DNA of 64,000 bases, from contig BCJX01000001.1 in the NCBI GenBank assembly GCA_001600415.1, positions 1,343,723-1,407,722 of the forward strand, written 5' to 3'. The notes beneath the pieces were generated by a model. The model searched no databases and was not told the DNA's origin. It saw only the letters and a program-made list of their open reading frames with translations. The position numbers were made by a program, and so were the translations under genes. Numbering within the stretch: the first letter of the stretch is position 1; each line of letters begins with the position of its first letter. The DNA comes from Pascua guehoae. Its lineage: Eukaryota; Basidiomycota; Tremellomycetes; Trichosporonales; Trichosporonaceae. Shown piece after piece: positions 1 through 10,120 of the stretch.

Positions 1-1161
1 CGCCGGCAAAGCCGGCCCGGCTAACGTTCGATTGTGGTACCCGCAATACCCCAAATACACTGGGGCCGCACGGACGTCGAATGTGCTGATCCGCCGTGGA
101 CATTGACATGGGCCGCAGTCGTGCGCGTGGGCTCGAAATGTGTCGCGTGTGGACGTGGGACACTGATGGACCGCGGACCGGCCACCGGCGACGCGCCGGC
201 GCACTGACACCTCACGCTGACGACGTGGCGGCGTGAGAGTCGTGTTTACATTTCGGCGGACACGAAACATGGCACACACGGCACGGCGTTGCCCCATTCC
301 GTACCAGGTCGACTTCAGCCAGTGGCCAGTGGAAAGGTGGGAGACGAGTCGGAACATGTTGACAGGAAGCGCTGGACATGGGGCACTGAGGGCGGGCGCA
401 CTGACGCTCTCTGACGTGGCGACGTACGACTGAATGTGTTTACATTTGGTCCACACGAAACACGCCACACATGACACGCTGTCGCCCCATTTCTCCCCTG
501 CCAAGCCAGCCTGTAGCCAGTAGAAACGTGGTGGAACGATCGGAACATTGGACTCTTTCATCAGAAGCGGTGTGGGACGTGGGGCTATGTGACCCATCGT
601 TCGACGAGGCAATCGGACGACTACCTACCCTGCTGGCCTGCTGGGAATCTGTCACTGCTCCTGCGACCGGGGCGCATCACTCTGTCACCGGGAGCGCCAG
701 GGCAGCCCTTTCCCAATCACCTGTGCTGTAAGTCAACATGCTGGGCCTTGTCAATAACGCTGCTGTGCCTCGGTACCGCAGGTGTCGCGAAGTCGATCGA
801 GTCGCCTCAGTAGCTGCAAAGTGTATGGTGCTGGAATACTGTATGCTGCACAACGCGTCCACCCATACCCCCTTGGGGTTGTCGCTGTCCATCACAGCTA
901 CGAAACAAAGCTGTCCTCACAGCTACGAAGAAACATTAACGACTGCACTGTTCTTCCCCTCGGCACTATGGTGATGCTATTCCACACCGCCTGTCGTACC
1001 GCCATGATACCTACGGCACACTCGCCGTCATTCCCAAGCTACCTAGATTCACGATCGCGATCGTGCAGATGCAAGTGTGCATGCTCTAGCTACTACACAA
1101 TGTCCCGCTCTCTAGAAGGCGTTTGTACCCAGCTCAGCCCGGCCACAGCAAAGGCACAAGA
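1..1161. other. gene-free stretch with diverged tandem repeat
   Basis: No reading frame here shows protein-like composition, a splice pattern or a recognisable domain. The left half is made of diverged direct repeats (see the repeat entry at 225-620). The right half, up to the ERG2 stop codon, has no feature I can name; part of it should be the ERG2 3' untranslated region. Confidence 0.6.
225..620. repeat. diverged ~194-bp direct repeat, at least two units
   Basis: The motif gtgtttacattt followed by a conserved cacgaaaca block begins at 242 and again at 436. Matching blocks follow in the same order: a gccccatt block, a ccagtagaaa-type block and a cggaacat block. The offset is about 194 bp. 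The end of the unit (gacgtggcg, ggacatgggg) also resembles sequence upstream of 225, so a third, more decayed unit may lie at about 30-225. No coding role is apparent. Confidence 0.7.
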
Positions 1162-2370
1162 CTAGATCTTGCCACGGAGGAGGTTTGCAATCATCTCGCG
1201 ACCCGTGATGCGCACCGTGTGCCAGACCGTGACGACGTCGAGGGTGCTGAAGAGGGCGTCAAAGAAGCCAAACGGCAGCATGGGCGGGATCCAGCCGGCG
1301 GCGTACTCCATGGCCCACGAGTTGGGCTCCATCATGTACTGCTTGACGACGCCGCGGTGCATCCAGTGCACGTCGCCCTGGCGGTAGACCTCGCCCTCGA
1401 GGGCGCCCGCCGGGTACGCGCGCTGGACGCCCTTGAGAATGTGGAAGTGGTCGTCGGCCGTGTGGCGGCCAGAGTGGCCCTCGGTGCCGGTACCAGTGCC
1501 AAAGATGATGAGGTACCTGGGTGTGAGCAAGGTGGGCAACCAGCAGCCAGCGTATTTCTCAAGGGTTGAGAGGGGGTTTGGAGGTCGGACGACGTAGGCG
1601 AGAATCCTGACGTCGGATGCCGCCCGTCGACTTTGGAGCGGACGACTCTGCAAAGACGTCCAATGTCGAGGCCGCCACGACCTCTGAAACCCCCACACCA
1701 CCTCGTGCTCGATCTCCACCACGCTGTACTCACTCGGTAATGCTCGCGTGGATAAGGTACATGCTGCCCATGGCGCCGCCGGCGTTGTTGAACACCCACT
1801 CGCTGCGGTCCAGAAAGTCGGTCTGCATCCGCACATTGGGGTACTTTTCAACAAGGCCGTCCATGAGCGTGCTGACGATAAACGTCGCATTCTCGTTCTG
1901 CCCAGCGGCGTGGGCCGTCTCGAGCGTCGCGTCAAAGACGTCCTTGAGGCCCTCGGGCGACATGAGGAAGAAGCGCGACTGGGGCGGTGGTCAGCCTCGT
2001 CACAGGATGGGGAGTGAGTTTGGTCTGGGGGCGCGTGAAGCCGTGGGGATCGTCGACGGCCGTCTTGGCGTCGCCTGGGAACATTCGCCATCTTGGTGTG
2101 GCTGGGCAATTCGCGCAGGCTTCAACAACAACGAGCTCGAACGGAGCGTGCCGGCCACAATCTTGCATACCTATGCAAGCTCTCCGACCTTCCCAGCCCC
2201 AACACCAGCTCAATTTCACACTGCCCCCACACCAGCTCTACCTCCCCCGTCCCACTCGCACTCACGTTGACCTTGTTGGCCATGGTGTACAGCGCCCAAA
2301 TCACGCCAATGACCGCGATGCGGAACGACCACTTGGACGCCGGCGGAGGAGAGTCAATTTTGGCACCCAT
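1162..2370 (-). CDS. ERG2: C-8 sterol isomerase (Erg2)
   Basis: Converts fecosterol to episterol (delta8 to delta7 shift) in ergosterol synthesis at the ER membrane. Three exons on the minus strand: 2266-2370, 1734-1978 and 1162-1516, in frame, giving 234 aa, close to the usual 220-230 aa. Residues about 13-31 form the N-terminal membrane anchor. The hallmark block WVFNNAGGAMGSMYLIHAS starts near residue 96. It is followed by YLIIFGT, joined across intron 2, and GTEGHSGRHTADD near 127-139, the core shared with the sigma-1 receptor. Both introns (287 and 217 nt) are long for this window. A TATA-like element lies about 145 bp upstream. Identification rests on several collinear family motifs, so it is firm. 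Confidence 0.95.
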
Positions 2371-2994
2371 GATTGCTGTAGAATTGGTCGATTTCGAACT
2401 GTAGTCGCGCGCGGTCGAGATCTGATGATACCAGAGACAAGCAAAACAATGGGTGGTGCAGAGTTGTAGACTTGGCTCGCGGTGTCAAGAACCCACTGCT
2501 TGTGGGCAGTGGCCTTTATAAAAACACGCGACTGTCACTTGAGGTTGTTGGCCATACCCTGGCTGTGCCTTGGATGATCGTTCGATACCATGACCCGCCC
2601 ACCATGGCCCCATTCGCCCCAGGCCGACGGCTGACGGCCGTACGACTTTGTGCGCGTCCCCCGGGTGCATCCCTGGTTCCTGATTAGATGATAGGGTCGG
2701 CAAAATGAAAATCCTCCACAACAATGGCGGACATGGGCGTAATGTCCACAAAGGGTACGGACATGGTAGGATGTCCGCACCTATTCTTCCTTCTGACTGG
2801 TGTACACACCCGCAATGTTGGGTGGGTAGCAGTCTGTGCTGTAGGCCCAGTGCAAGTTGCTGCCAGCTGCAACTGCATCGCGCATCGTATCATCTAATGC
2901 AGCTGCATCGTATCATCTACAATCCGCCAAGCCCAAGGCAACGTACGATGGCGCGCGGCTCACATGCTGCCCACTCTTCTCCCCGTACCCGTAC
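2371..2994. other. intergenic: ERG2 promoter and RRP43 3' flank
   Basis: This 624-bp stretch separates the RRP43 stop from the ERG2 start, both genes being on the minus strand. It should hold the ERG2 promoter. Apart from the TATA-like element at 2515-2520 and short repeated gcatcgtatcatct motifs at about 2878-2922, I see no feature. Confidence 0.5.
2515..2520 (-). promoter_or_regulatory. TATA-like element of ERG2
   Basis: Reads TATAAA on the minus strand, about 145 bp upstream of the ERG2 start codon and in a plausible position for a fungal TATA box. No sterol-response element could be assigned with confidence. Confidence 0.4.
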
Positions 2995-4213
2995 TTAAGC
3001 TACGGCCTCGTCCAGAATGGCACGCAGCTCCCTGACGCGCCCCTCGGCCGTTGTCCACGCGTCATCAAGAACGTCCGCGCCGCTCTTGCCGGGCACACCG
3101 CCGAGACCCTCCTGGCGCACGGCACACGCATTTCCTGCCTCGTCGAGCGCAATGCTCATCGTTGTCGCGAGGAGTGGGGTCTCGAACGCGGTTGGGTCCG
3201 GGAGCACGTGGGTTCTGTACCATGAGCTTGTGCTGCCGGGACCGCGGTCCTACAACGATGGGGAGACTTACGATTGGAAGACGCCAAACGAGCACGAGAG
3301 CGGGATCCGGCCCAAGGGCAGAGGGAATGTCTCGCTCGTGTCGCACGTCGTCTGTAGTGTCTCATCATTGTACGTTGCGCGGGGCAAGCGAGCTGCATCG
3401 TGTCAGCAGGGGTGTTTAGAGCGAGGAGGGTGGGGACGCACTATTCCTCAAAGCTGCCATGACGGCCAGAATAGCAGCGTCATATGCGTTTCCGTCATAG
3501 TTGATGCACACGACGTCGATGTAAATGCTCCAAGCCGCCTTTCCTGGCGCAATCACGAGGGATGTCGGTGGGAGTGTCCGTGAACTGGCGTGTCAGTTGG
3601 TTGTTGCAGCAAACTCAACTCACGACACCATCATGTCGTTGAGCCAATTTGACATGGTCTGCGCCTCGTCGACTGGTGGACCGGGCTTGAACTTGGGCGA
3701 GCAGAGGGCAGGCAGGTCGATGTTTGGTACTGGTTGTCAGCATACTGGACGGGGACACGCTCTGGTGAGATGCCAGGTTATGGTTGGCAAATGCTCAGCC
3801 CTCAGCGAGAGTATAGTCGCGTAGTGCTCAACCTCTCCCAGCATCCTGTAGCACTCACCAACAAATCCCTCATCCGGGCTCGACCCAGTCGGTTCTGCGA
3901 CCTCGGCCTTGACGCCGCACACCATGGTCGTGTCGCCCATTCGCACCAGCGCAGACCCATCGGCAGTAGCGATAGAACCTGTGTGTCAGGCTGCCGGCAT
4001 CACCAAGAGACTACCATGATACATACCGACGTTGATGCTCACGTCCCGCCATGCGCCAACTCGTCGGCCATCGGGACGGTATCCCCTGTCGAGGAAGCGC
4101 GTGAGGTACTGGTCGGGATGAAGACGCTTGAAGACGGCGGCTGCCGCGTTGGGGTCCGATGGTCCGGCGGTTGACGAGGGATCCATGGGTGGGGGTTGGA
4201 CTGCAGTCGCCAT
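2995..4213 (-). CDS. RRP43: Exosome core subunit Rrp43
   Basis: RNase PH-like, catalytically inactive ring subunit of the RNA exosome (3'-5' RNA processing and decay in nucleus and cytosol). Six exons: 4027-4213, 3859-3978, 3624-3729, 3442-3584, 3272-3392 and 2995-3214. They join in frame to 298 aa, normal for Rrp43/EXOSC8. Family markers are FLDRGYRPDGRR near residue 40, an IATADGSALVRMGDTTMVCG segment in exon 2, and a YIDVVCINYDGNAYDAAIL segment in exon 4 typical of Rrp43/Rrp42/Rrp45. The absence of an active-site signature fits a structural subunit. Rrp42 or Rrp45 are alternatives, but the N-terminus and length favour Rrp43. It is divergently transcribed from HFI1 with 363 bp between start codons. 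Confidence 0.85.
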
Positions 4214-4576
4214 TGTAAGTATGGGTGAGGGTAGTAGAGCACAGAGTTGTTGGGACTTGTGAATGTTGGTTGTTCTCGCTGTTGGCATGCATCCGAGCGG
4301 ACGGCCTTCTGATCTTCTGAACATTTCGCTGACTTCAACCCACGTGGTTGGATTATTGGATCCACCTTCTTTGGAGTTAACCGGCCTGGCGGGCCAGGGC
4401 TGCCGGCTCCAGGTGGAATCGGCTCTGTGGCTATTCTCCACTTTCGACCTTCTTGTTCAACTGCTCTCATCTTTCAAAAGACCCAACATTGCGACCACTT
4501 TCAAACCCCCGGCGCATCCATCCACCCCTCTGCGCCGCGCACAGCGCCCCGTTGACCTCTCTTGGACCCCGAGTTT
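4214..4576. promoter_or_regulatory. bidirectional promoter region between RRP43 and HFI1
   Basis: The 363 bp between the two divergent start codons must serve both genes. No clear TATA box is visible. The HFI1-proximal 100 bp is C/T-rich on the plus strand, as expected of a fungal leader. Confidence 0.5.
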
Positions 4577-6100
4577 ATGTCTAGCTATGCGACCCCTTCG
4601 ACCGCAACCCCCCACCACGCATCCACCTCGGCCAACCCAAACGCTCTGACACCAGCGTCCTACCACCCCGCAACGCGGCCAAGTCCGAACCCGCTGGCAC
4701 CGATTTCGATCCCGCCCTTCCATCGGATTGACACCCATACCATCAAGCAGCAACTGCATGATGCACTGGGCGAAGCCGGCCTTCCATATTGGACGGCGTT
4801 GAACGCCTACCTGCTCGGCCAGGTTGGTCGCGATGAGCTCGTGGCACTCGTTCGTGGATGGCTTAGGGGCAAGAATCGTACGTATTGTACATATACACAC
4901 ACGCCCATGACGCGCAGTGTGCCAAAGTGCTCGCTCACACAGCCCAGTCCAACTTCACAACCAATTCCTCACCTCACTCTTACACAATGCGTCTTCGCCG
5001 CAAATCCTCCATGCGCCCACTTCCCCTCTCAACATGCACAAGCGACGGCGTGGAGGAGGAGGCAGCCTTGACGCACCCGACTTTGACGCCGACCTGACGT
5101 TTATCGAACCAAAGGATCGCGTCCGCCATTGGGTCATGGGATTGGGAGGGAAAGAGCGAGACCGCATCCGACGCGCTGTTGTGCACGACGATGACGACGA
5201 CGGCGATGGAGAGGCTGAGCTGCCTGCTGCAGACATTGACATGACGACCGGGCGGAAACGCAAGTGGTCCGTCTATCAGACCAGTGAGTGTAATTGCAAC
5301 AGCAAAGCCACAGAGCTCTTGCTGACGTTCCAGGCGCTGCACATCAACCCTCGCTTGCCCAGTCGTCACGTCTGATCCCGTCCTCCAACCAGCTCGCAAA
5401 TCGCCTTTCTCACATCGCAAAGGGGTGGGGTCTGGACGTTGCGCCCGACGCGTCGAGTGAAGTCGGCGAGTTCATGGGCGTTGGTCTCAACGCGCACCTC
5501 GGAGACATGCTTCACAGCGTTGTTCACCTCACGGGCCGTGACCGTCCAGGTGAGGACACTATGCGTGTCCCACTGGGTGTCAAGAGTCCCAACATCTCTT
5601 CGCGCGAAGCTGCCGCCGCACATCCCGTACCGCCGCCTTCGCTCCAGACGCTCCAGGCGCTCTTCACAGTGACGCCTTGTTTGCACCCACAGGCGTCGCC
5701 CGCGCTCTACAAACTCGAGTCGGGGCTCACCATTGCCGAGGAAGAGAATATGAACCCACCCCGTCCATCACGTCGTGCCCCAATTCCCCCACCGATGAGG
5801 ACAGCAACGCCGGCACAACCTAAGGTCGGGTTGCCCCAACCATTGCCAGGTTCAGCACTCGCCCTCGCGGGACCATTGCCTCACCAGAACGTATCCCCCG
5901 CCAAGGCTGCGTCCACCCTACACGCCGCCGCGGGCCAGGGCAAGATCGACACCGTCTCCCAGACGCTGCAGGATACCGGTCTGCTCAAGCTCGACAAGGC
6001 GGGGCACCGCGACGGCGACGACTCGAAGCGCGAGAAAAAACACAACCTCCATTGGAAGTACGAGGACCCAGCCCTCATCCTCAAAGACCTCTTGGGTTAG
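4577..6100 (+). CDS. HFI1: SAGA complex subunit Hfi1/Ada1 (SAGA-Tad1 domain)
   Basis: Structural subunit of the SAGA histone acetyltransferase coactivator in the nucleus, pairing through a histone-fold-like region. Three exons, 4577-4877, 4948-5283 and 5334-6100, give 467 aa. The Tad1 region begins near residue 48 with RIDTHTIKQQLHDALGE and continues through YWTALNAYLLGQVGRDEL and, across intron 1, LHNQFLTSLLHN. A later segment (LIPSSNQLANRLSHIAKGWGL, exon 3, near residue 230) and a conserved C-terminal HWKYEDPALILKDLLG complete the family architecture. An acidic DDDDDGDGE tract lies near residue 170. The start is the first ATG that opens this frame. Intron sizes are 70 and 50 nt. Confidence 0.8.
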
Positions 6101-7319
6101 ACGCCCCCACCACATGGACTTACTTTATATTACCTTCCCACCCCCTACGACACCCTCCGTTCTACCCCCCTACCGCACCCTTGAGCCCAACCTCCATCGC
6201 ACATACTCCATTCCCACCCTGCACACCATCAGCACCCACACTTTCTCACACTACCAATCCGGCCTGTAGCGGCTCGAGCATCACTGTATAAGACCACTGT
6301 CCCACGTAGATCGCATCGCATGTACGCCCATTATGCGTGAGTGGCGCTGCCGTAAGGCCCTCGTCCACCCATATGAACACACTCTGAGATGTCGCGGCTC
6401 ATCAACAAGGCAAAGCCATAGAAGACTGACATCCCGCGTCGGGAAGCCAAGTCCGTAGCGGTATTGGGACGCAGGTGAGGCTCACATGTCTGAGAGCTAG
6501 CTCGGACATGGATGTGTGCCTCATGCAGTTTCCTTGTTAACAGCCAATGTCCAGATGTATGTAGACCGCTGCACAAACTGAAGCACCGTGGCGCTCGATG
6601 GGCCACGCCACGAACCGCGGCGCATGGTGCCCCACCCATGGCAATGCACCACATATGTGTCGGCTGCGGCCTTTTAACAAGATCCAATGCGATCCCTCCC
6701 ATTCGTATTGAATTTTCATTTTCCAGATGACCGACGTTCTTTTGGAGATAATTATTCTTCTTGTCACGGTGGGAAAAGGTCTGGCGATGCCGCTCTTGAC
6801 CCGTCATTCTCCGCTACAGGCCGCACAGGCCGCTCGCTCGTCAGATCATTGCTCGTGCACGATCCTGCATGATTCTGCGCTAGCTCCGTTCCATCTCTGG
6901 CGCCGTGGCCCGCTTGACGCCTCGGCCGCTCGGCCATGTCGGACCCACAATCACCCGACCTATATTTTTTTTGGCTTGTCGATAATAACGGTGCTGACGT
7001 TAATTTGGTTCCGCTGATCAGTTTGTTGTAAAGGGGGTTGAGTTGTCTTGGACCCTGAGCAAATTGATGAGCGTTTGTGGATACCATGTCCCTGAATGCC
7101 AAGTTTAGCGTGGATCCATCCCATGCCTTTCGTTGACCAGAACATCCTCGCCCCCCACATACACATGCACACGGGGTGACGAATGTCGGGTTTTGACAAC
7201 AAACCAACAATCCTTCTATCATCGTTCGACACTTGCATCTCGACAATGGACTAGCCACGACCATTGCATTGTCCCCAACTATCATTCTTTAATCCCTATA
7301 GTCACCTCGTCTCCCCATA
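6101..7319. other. intergenic between HFI1 and the membrane-protein gene
   Basis: About 1.2 kb. The first 200 bp is C-rich and is likely the HFI1 3' untranslated region. Reading frames inside (for example on the minus strand at 6331-6807) lack domains, splice logic or fungal homologue character. I see no RNA gene or repeat. Confidence 0.5.
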
Positions 7320-9655
7320 ATGTCGTCGGCCTCGCTCGCATCGACGCCGACATTAAAGCGTGTCCGGCCGTCGTACCACTCCGTCTTCCGCCCCTTCCCC
7401 CTCCCCCAGACCTTTCACCAGTGGTTCTATCTCGGATTCCTCCAGGGCGTCGGCGCCGGCTTTATCGATGGTGGCGCAAACTTTGGTATCGCGTATGCGA
7501 GTGAGCACCTCTGGCTACAAGTGTGGGCGTGCAGGTAGCTGACATTCTAAGTGTATCACGGCCAGGAGGTTGTCAAGGTACGAGGATGGTGCTGTCTTTG
7601 GCACGATGGAACCCTTTGTGCACGTTGCTGACCACGGTTCTATCTCTTACGCCCACCGACTTGTCACCCCGGTTCCTTTCCTCGCGCCGACATGATACTT
7701 GTCCTTCGAACACGCTTGCTCCTGCTGTCGTCGTTCGATGTTGACACTGCACGCCACCCAATACGCCACTTGAAACAACATTGCCCCCTCACCCAACCCC
7801 ACGTGTCAACCACCATCTCGCTGGCCTACTTCGTCAACACGTCGTTCTGCGTGCAGATGTGGGTGTTCAGCAAGAATACCATTGTGAGCACCTTTGAACA
7901 TGGGACAGAGTAGACGGGCGAGACAATTTCCATGCCGGAATGTTAATCCTGGCACTGTCGAAACATGAGAGGGGTTTGTTCACATTGCTGACCCAGCAGG
8001 CTGGAGACCTCGGCGTCACGCCAATCATCCAGTGTGCCATGTCGATGGTGATTACGTCGACACTGGTCCATACCGACCTGCATCACAAGGCGATCCGCCC
8101 ATTGCCGTTCGTGTACCCGCACGTGGACCACTTCCCGGACCCTCAAATATTCATTGACAAGATGCTCCGTCGCAAACCCAAACAACGTACACCAGACGGC
8201 ATTGAGGGAGGGGCAGCGGCAAGTACTGTGGGTGGCCCGTACTCTGCCACCGAGGGAGGGACGACCACCGTGACCACGAGCGAGAAGCCGTCGCCAGAGT
8301 TCAGCAACAAGCATGGGTTCAGCTACTACTACTGGATGCTCGTGCGGTTCATCTTTGAAGGGACGGAGAACAACATGATGCTGGCGCGTGTCGGCGTTCG
8401 CAAGTGGTTTGGCCGCTTCTTCTGGACATTGGCGCAGGGAGCTGCTATCGGCATCGTCTTTGGGTTCCCCTTGTGGTGCTTGGCGGTACTCATCCTCGGC
8501 CCAATCTATGGCAACGGCAACATGGGCAACAAGTGGGCGCCACAGGTGATCAAGGGCGTGTATGGCGCAATTGTTGGCTGGATCACCAACCCTGTGATCG
8601 CAACCCTCGCCCTTGGTTCGCAGGCCGAGAGCCACCTCATTGTCGTCCTCGAAGGCGACGAGGAGGCCGAGGCGGAAGGCGTTGCCGACACGGAACCTGG
8701 TATCGAGACCATCTTGGAGGAGGGAGAAGCCGACATCACCGCGGTCAACGACGGTCTCCGCGAGCCCGAGAAGACTGTGTTCCACACACCGCACCGCGCC
8801 AACTCGACTGGTCAGCTCAGGCAGGATGCCGCGGGTCGTCTGCACCTCATGACCCCGCCCGACACGCGCAAGCGGGCAGGAACGCTCGCGACGCCCAACT
8901 TATCACGCGGAACATCGGTGGCCTTAACCTCGGCGACACCAGGGACGCCGAGCGGCCGTGGTCGTGCAGGTTCCTTCTGCCGCCCGCCACTTGTCGCCAA
9001 CGCGTCTCACCTGTGCCAACTGTGCGATCTTCCCCAGCCTACAGTCCCCCTTGCCGGCCCTGTCACTCCGACCGCTCCTTCAGCCACGCCCAACCGCCCG
9101 GCTCGCCCTCGTGCTTTCACTGCCACCTCGTTTGTATCCACAAGCACCCAGTTTACGTACGCCCTCGGCGGCACTGGTGGCCGTGCACAGCGCCAAGGCC
9201 GCTCACGATCCAACACTGCGACGTCGCAGTGGTCCATGGGCGGCGTGCCCGACCTGCAGCCTCCAGGCCGTGGACGCGCAAACTCGGGGTACTCGGCGTC
9301 GTCGTCACCAGGCGCACGCGCTACGACTCCCGGGACGCATACGCAGACCCGCGACCGCGCATTGTCTGTGATCTCCGCCACGGGCGCGACCGTCACGTCG
9401 TCGTACGGGCGCGTGTCGCCCTCGGGAGTGAGCGTCGCGACCCGCGACGTCTCGTACCTGAACCTATACCAGGGCCGCGACAACGCACCAGCCTCCGCCA
9501 GGACGGATGCCGCGGGGAGCACCCGTGGCGGAGCCGAAGAGTTCTTCACCCCGTCCTCGGAGGTCGCGCACGACGTATTTGGCCCGACCCCTGTTCTCAC
9601 CCTGCAGCGTCCGAGTATGGACGTCAACCCCGACGAGCGTCCCGGCCGCCTGTAG
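7320..9655 (+). CDS. Multi-pass membrane protein of unknown function
   Basis: Provisional exons are 7320-7500, 7552-7577, 7857-7883 and 8000-9655, in frame, about 629 aa. The third exon may start further upstream. Exon 1 holds a hydrophobic segment ending GGANFGIAYA. Exon 4 opens with GDLGVTPIIQCAMSM and contains a region that begins ARVGVRKWFGRFFWTLAQ and runs through two or three more hydrophobic spans, with a conserved-looking KWAPQVIKGVYGA loop. The C-terminal ~350 residues are Ser/Thr/Pro/Gly-rich and probably disordered and cytoplasmic. The first half reminds me of a fungus-specific uncharacterised family (DUF2456-like), but I could not verify this. Exons 1 and 4 are secure; the small middle exons are inferred from GT-AG and frame. 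Confidence 0.7.
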
Positions 9656-10120
9656 TGGGGCAGGTTGGGTGTGCGACGTTGATGACGTGTAGCATAGATT
9701 TAATTCAAGGTGATGATATAATGGTCTTGTGTGAGGTATCCGGTCGACGAGTATACGAGTGTTCCAACTGAGCCACCAGCAGGCGGTGATCCCGTCGGCT
9801 TGCCCGACGCCCCATGTCCGATATCGCTTGTTTGATGGATGCAGCACGCAGCAAGTGACACTACCGGTAGGTGGGCATCATCTGGATCAACCAGTTGTGC
9901 ATTGTGTAGGTTGCGCGTGTGCGTCATCTCTTGGCACTTGGCGATTTGCATGCAGTGAGCCACGTGCGCCGTTTTCGCCTGCGTACAGGAAGTCTGGGGG
10001 TCACACCCACCCAGCAAACCTCCAACCTCCACCGCCCCTCGATTTCCCGCTCCATCTCACCCCGTCATCATCCATCCCACCCTCAACAAGCCCAGCTCAC
10101 CCTCCCCACCCCACTCCACC
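9656..10120. other. intergenic and C-rich leader of the WD40 gene
   Basis: The stretch contains the 3' end of the membrane-protein gene. From about 10020 there is a C-rich, G-poor leader that runs straight into the ATG at 10121, a typical 5' untranslated region for this window. No other feature is seen. Confidence 0.5.

Noticed and set aside
6331..6807. 158-codon minus-strand open frame between HFI1 and the membrane-protein gene
   Set aside because: No domain, no coding-like amino-acid pattern, and no supporting splice sites or conserved start; likely chance in GC-rich DNA.
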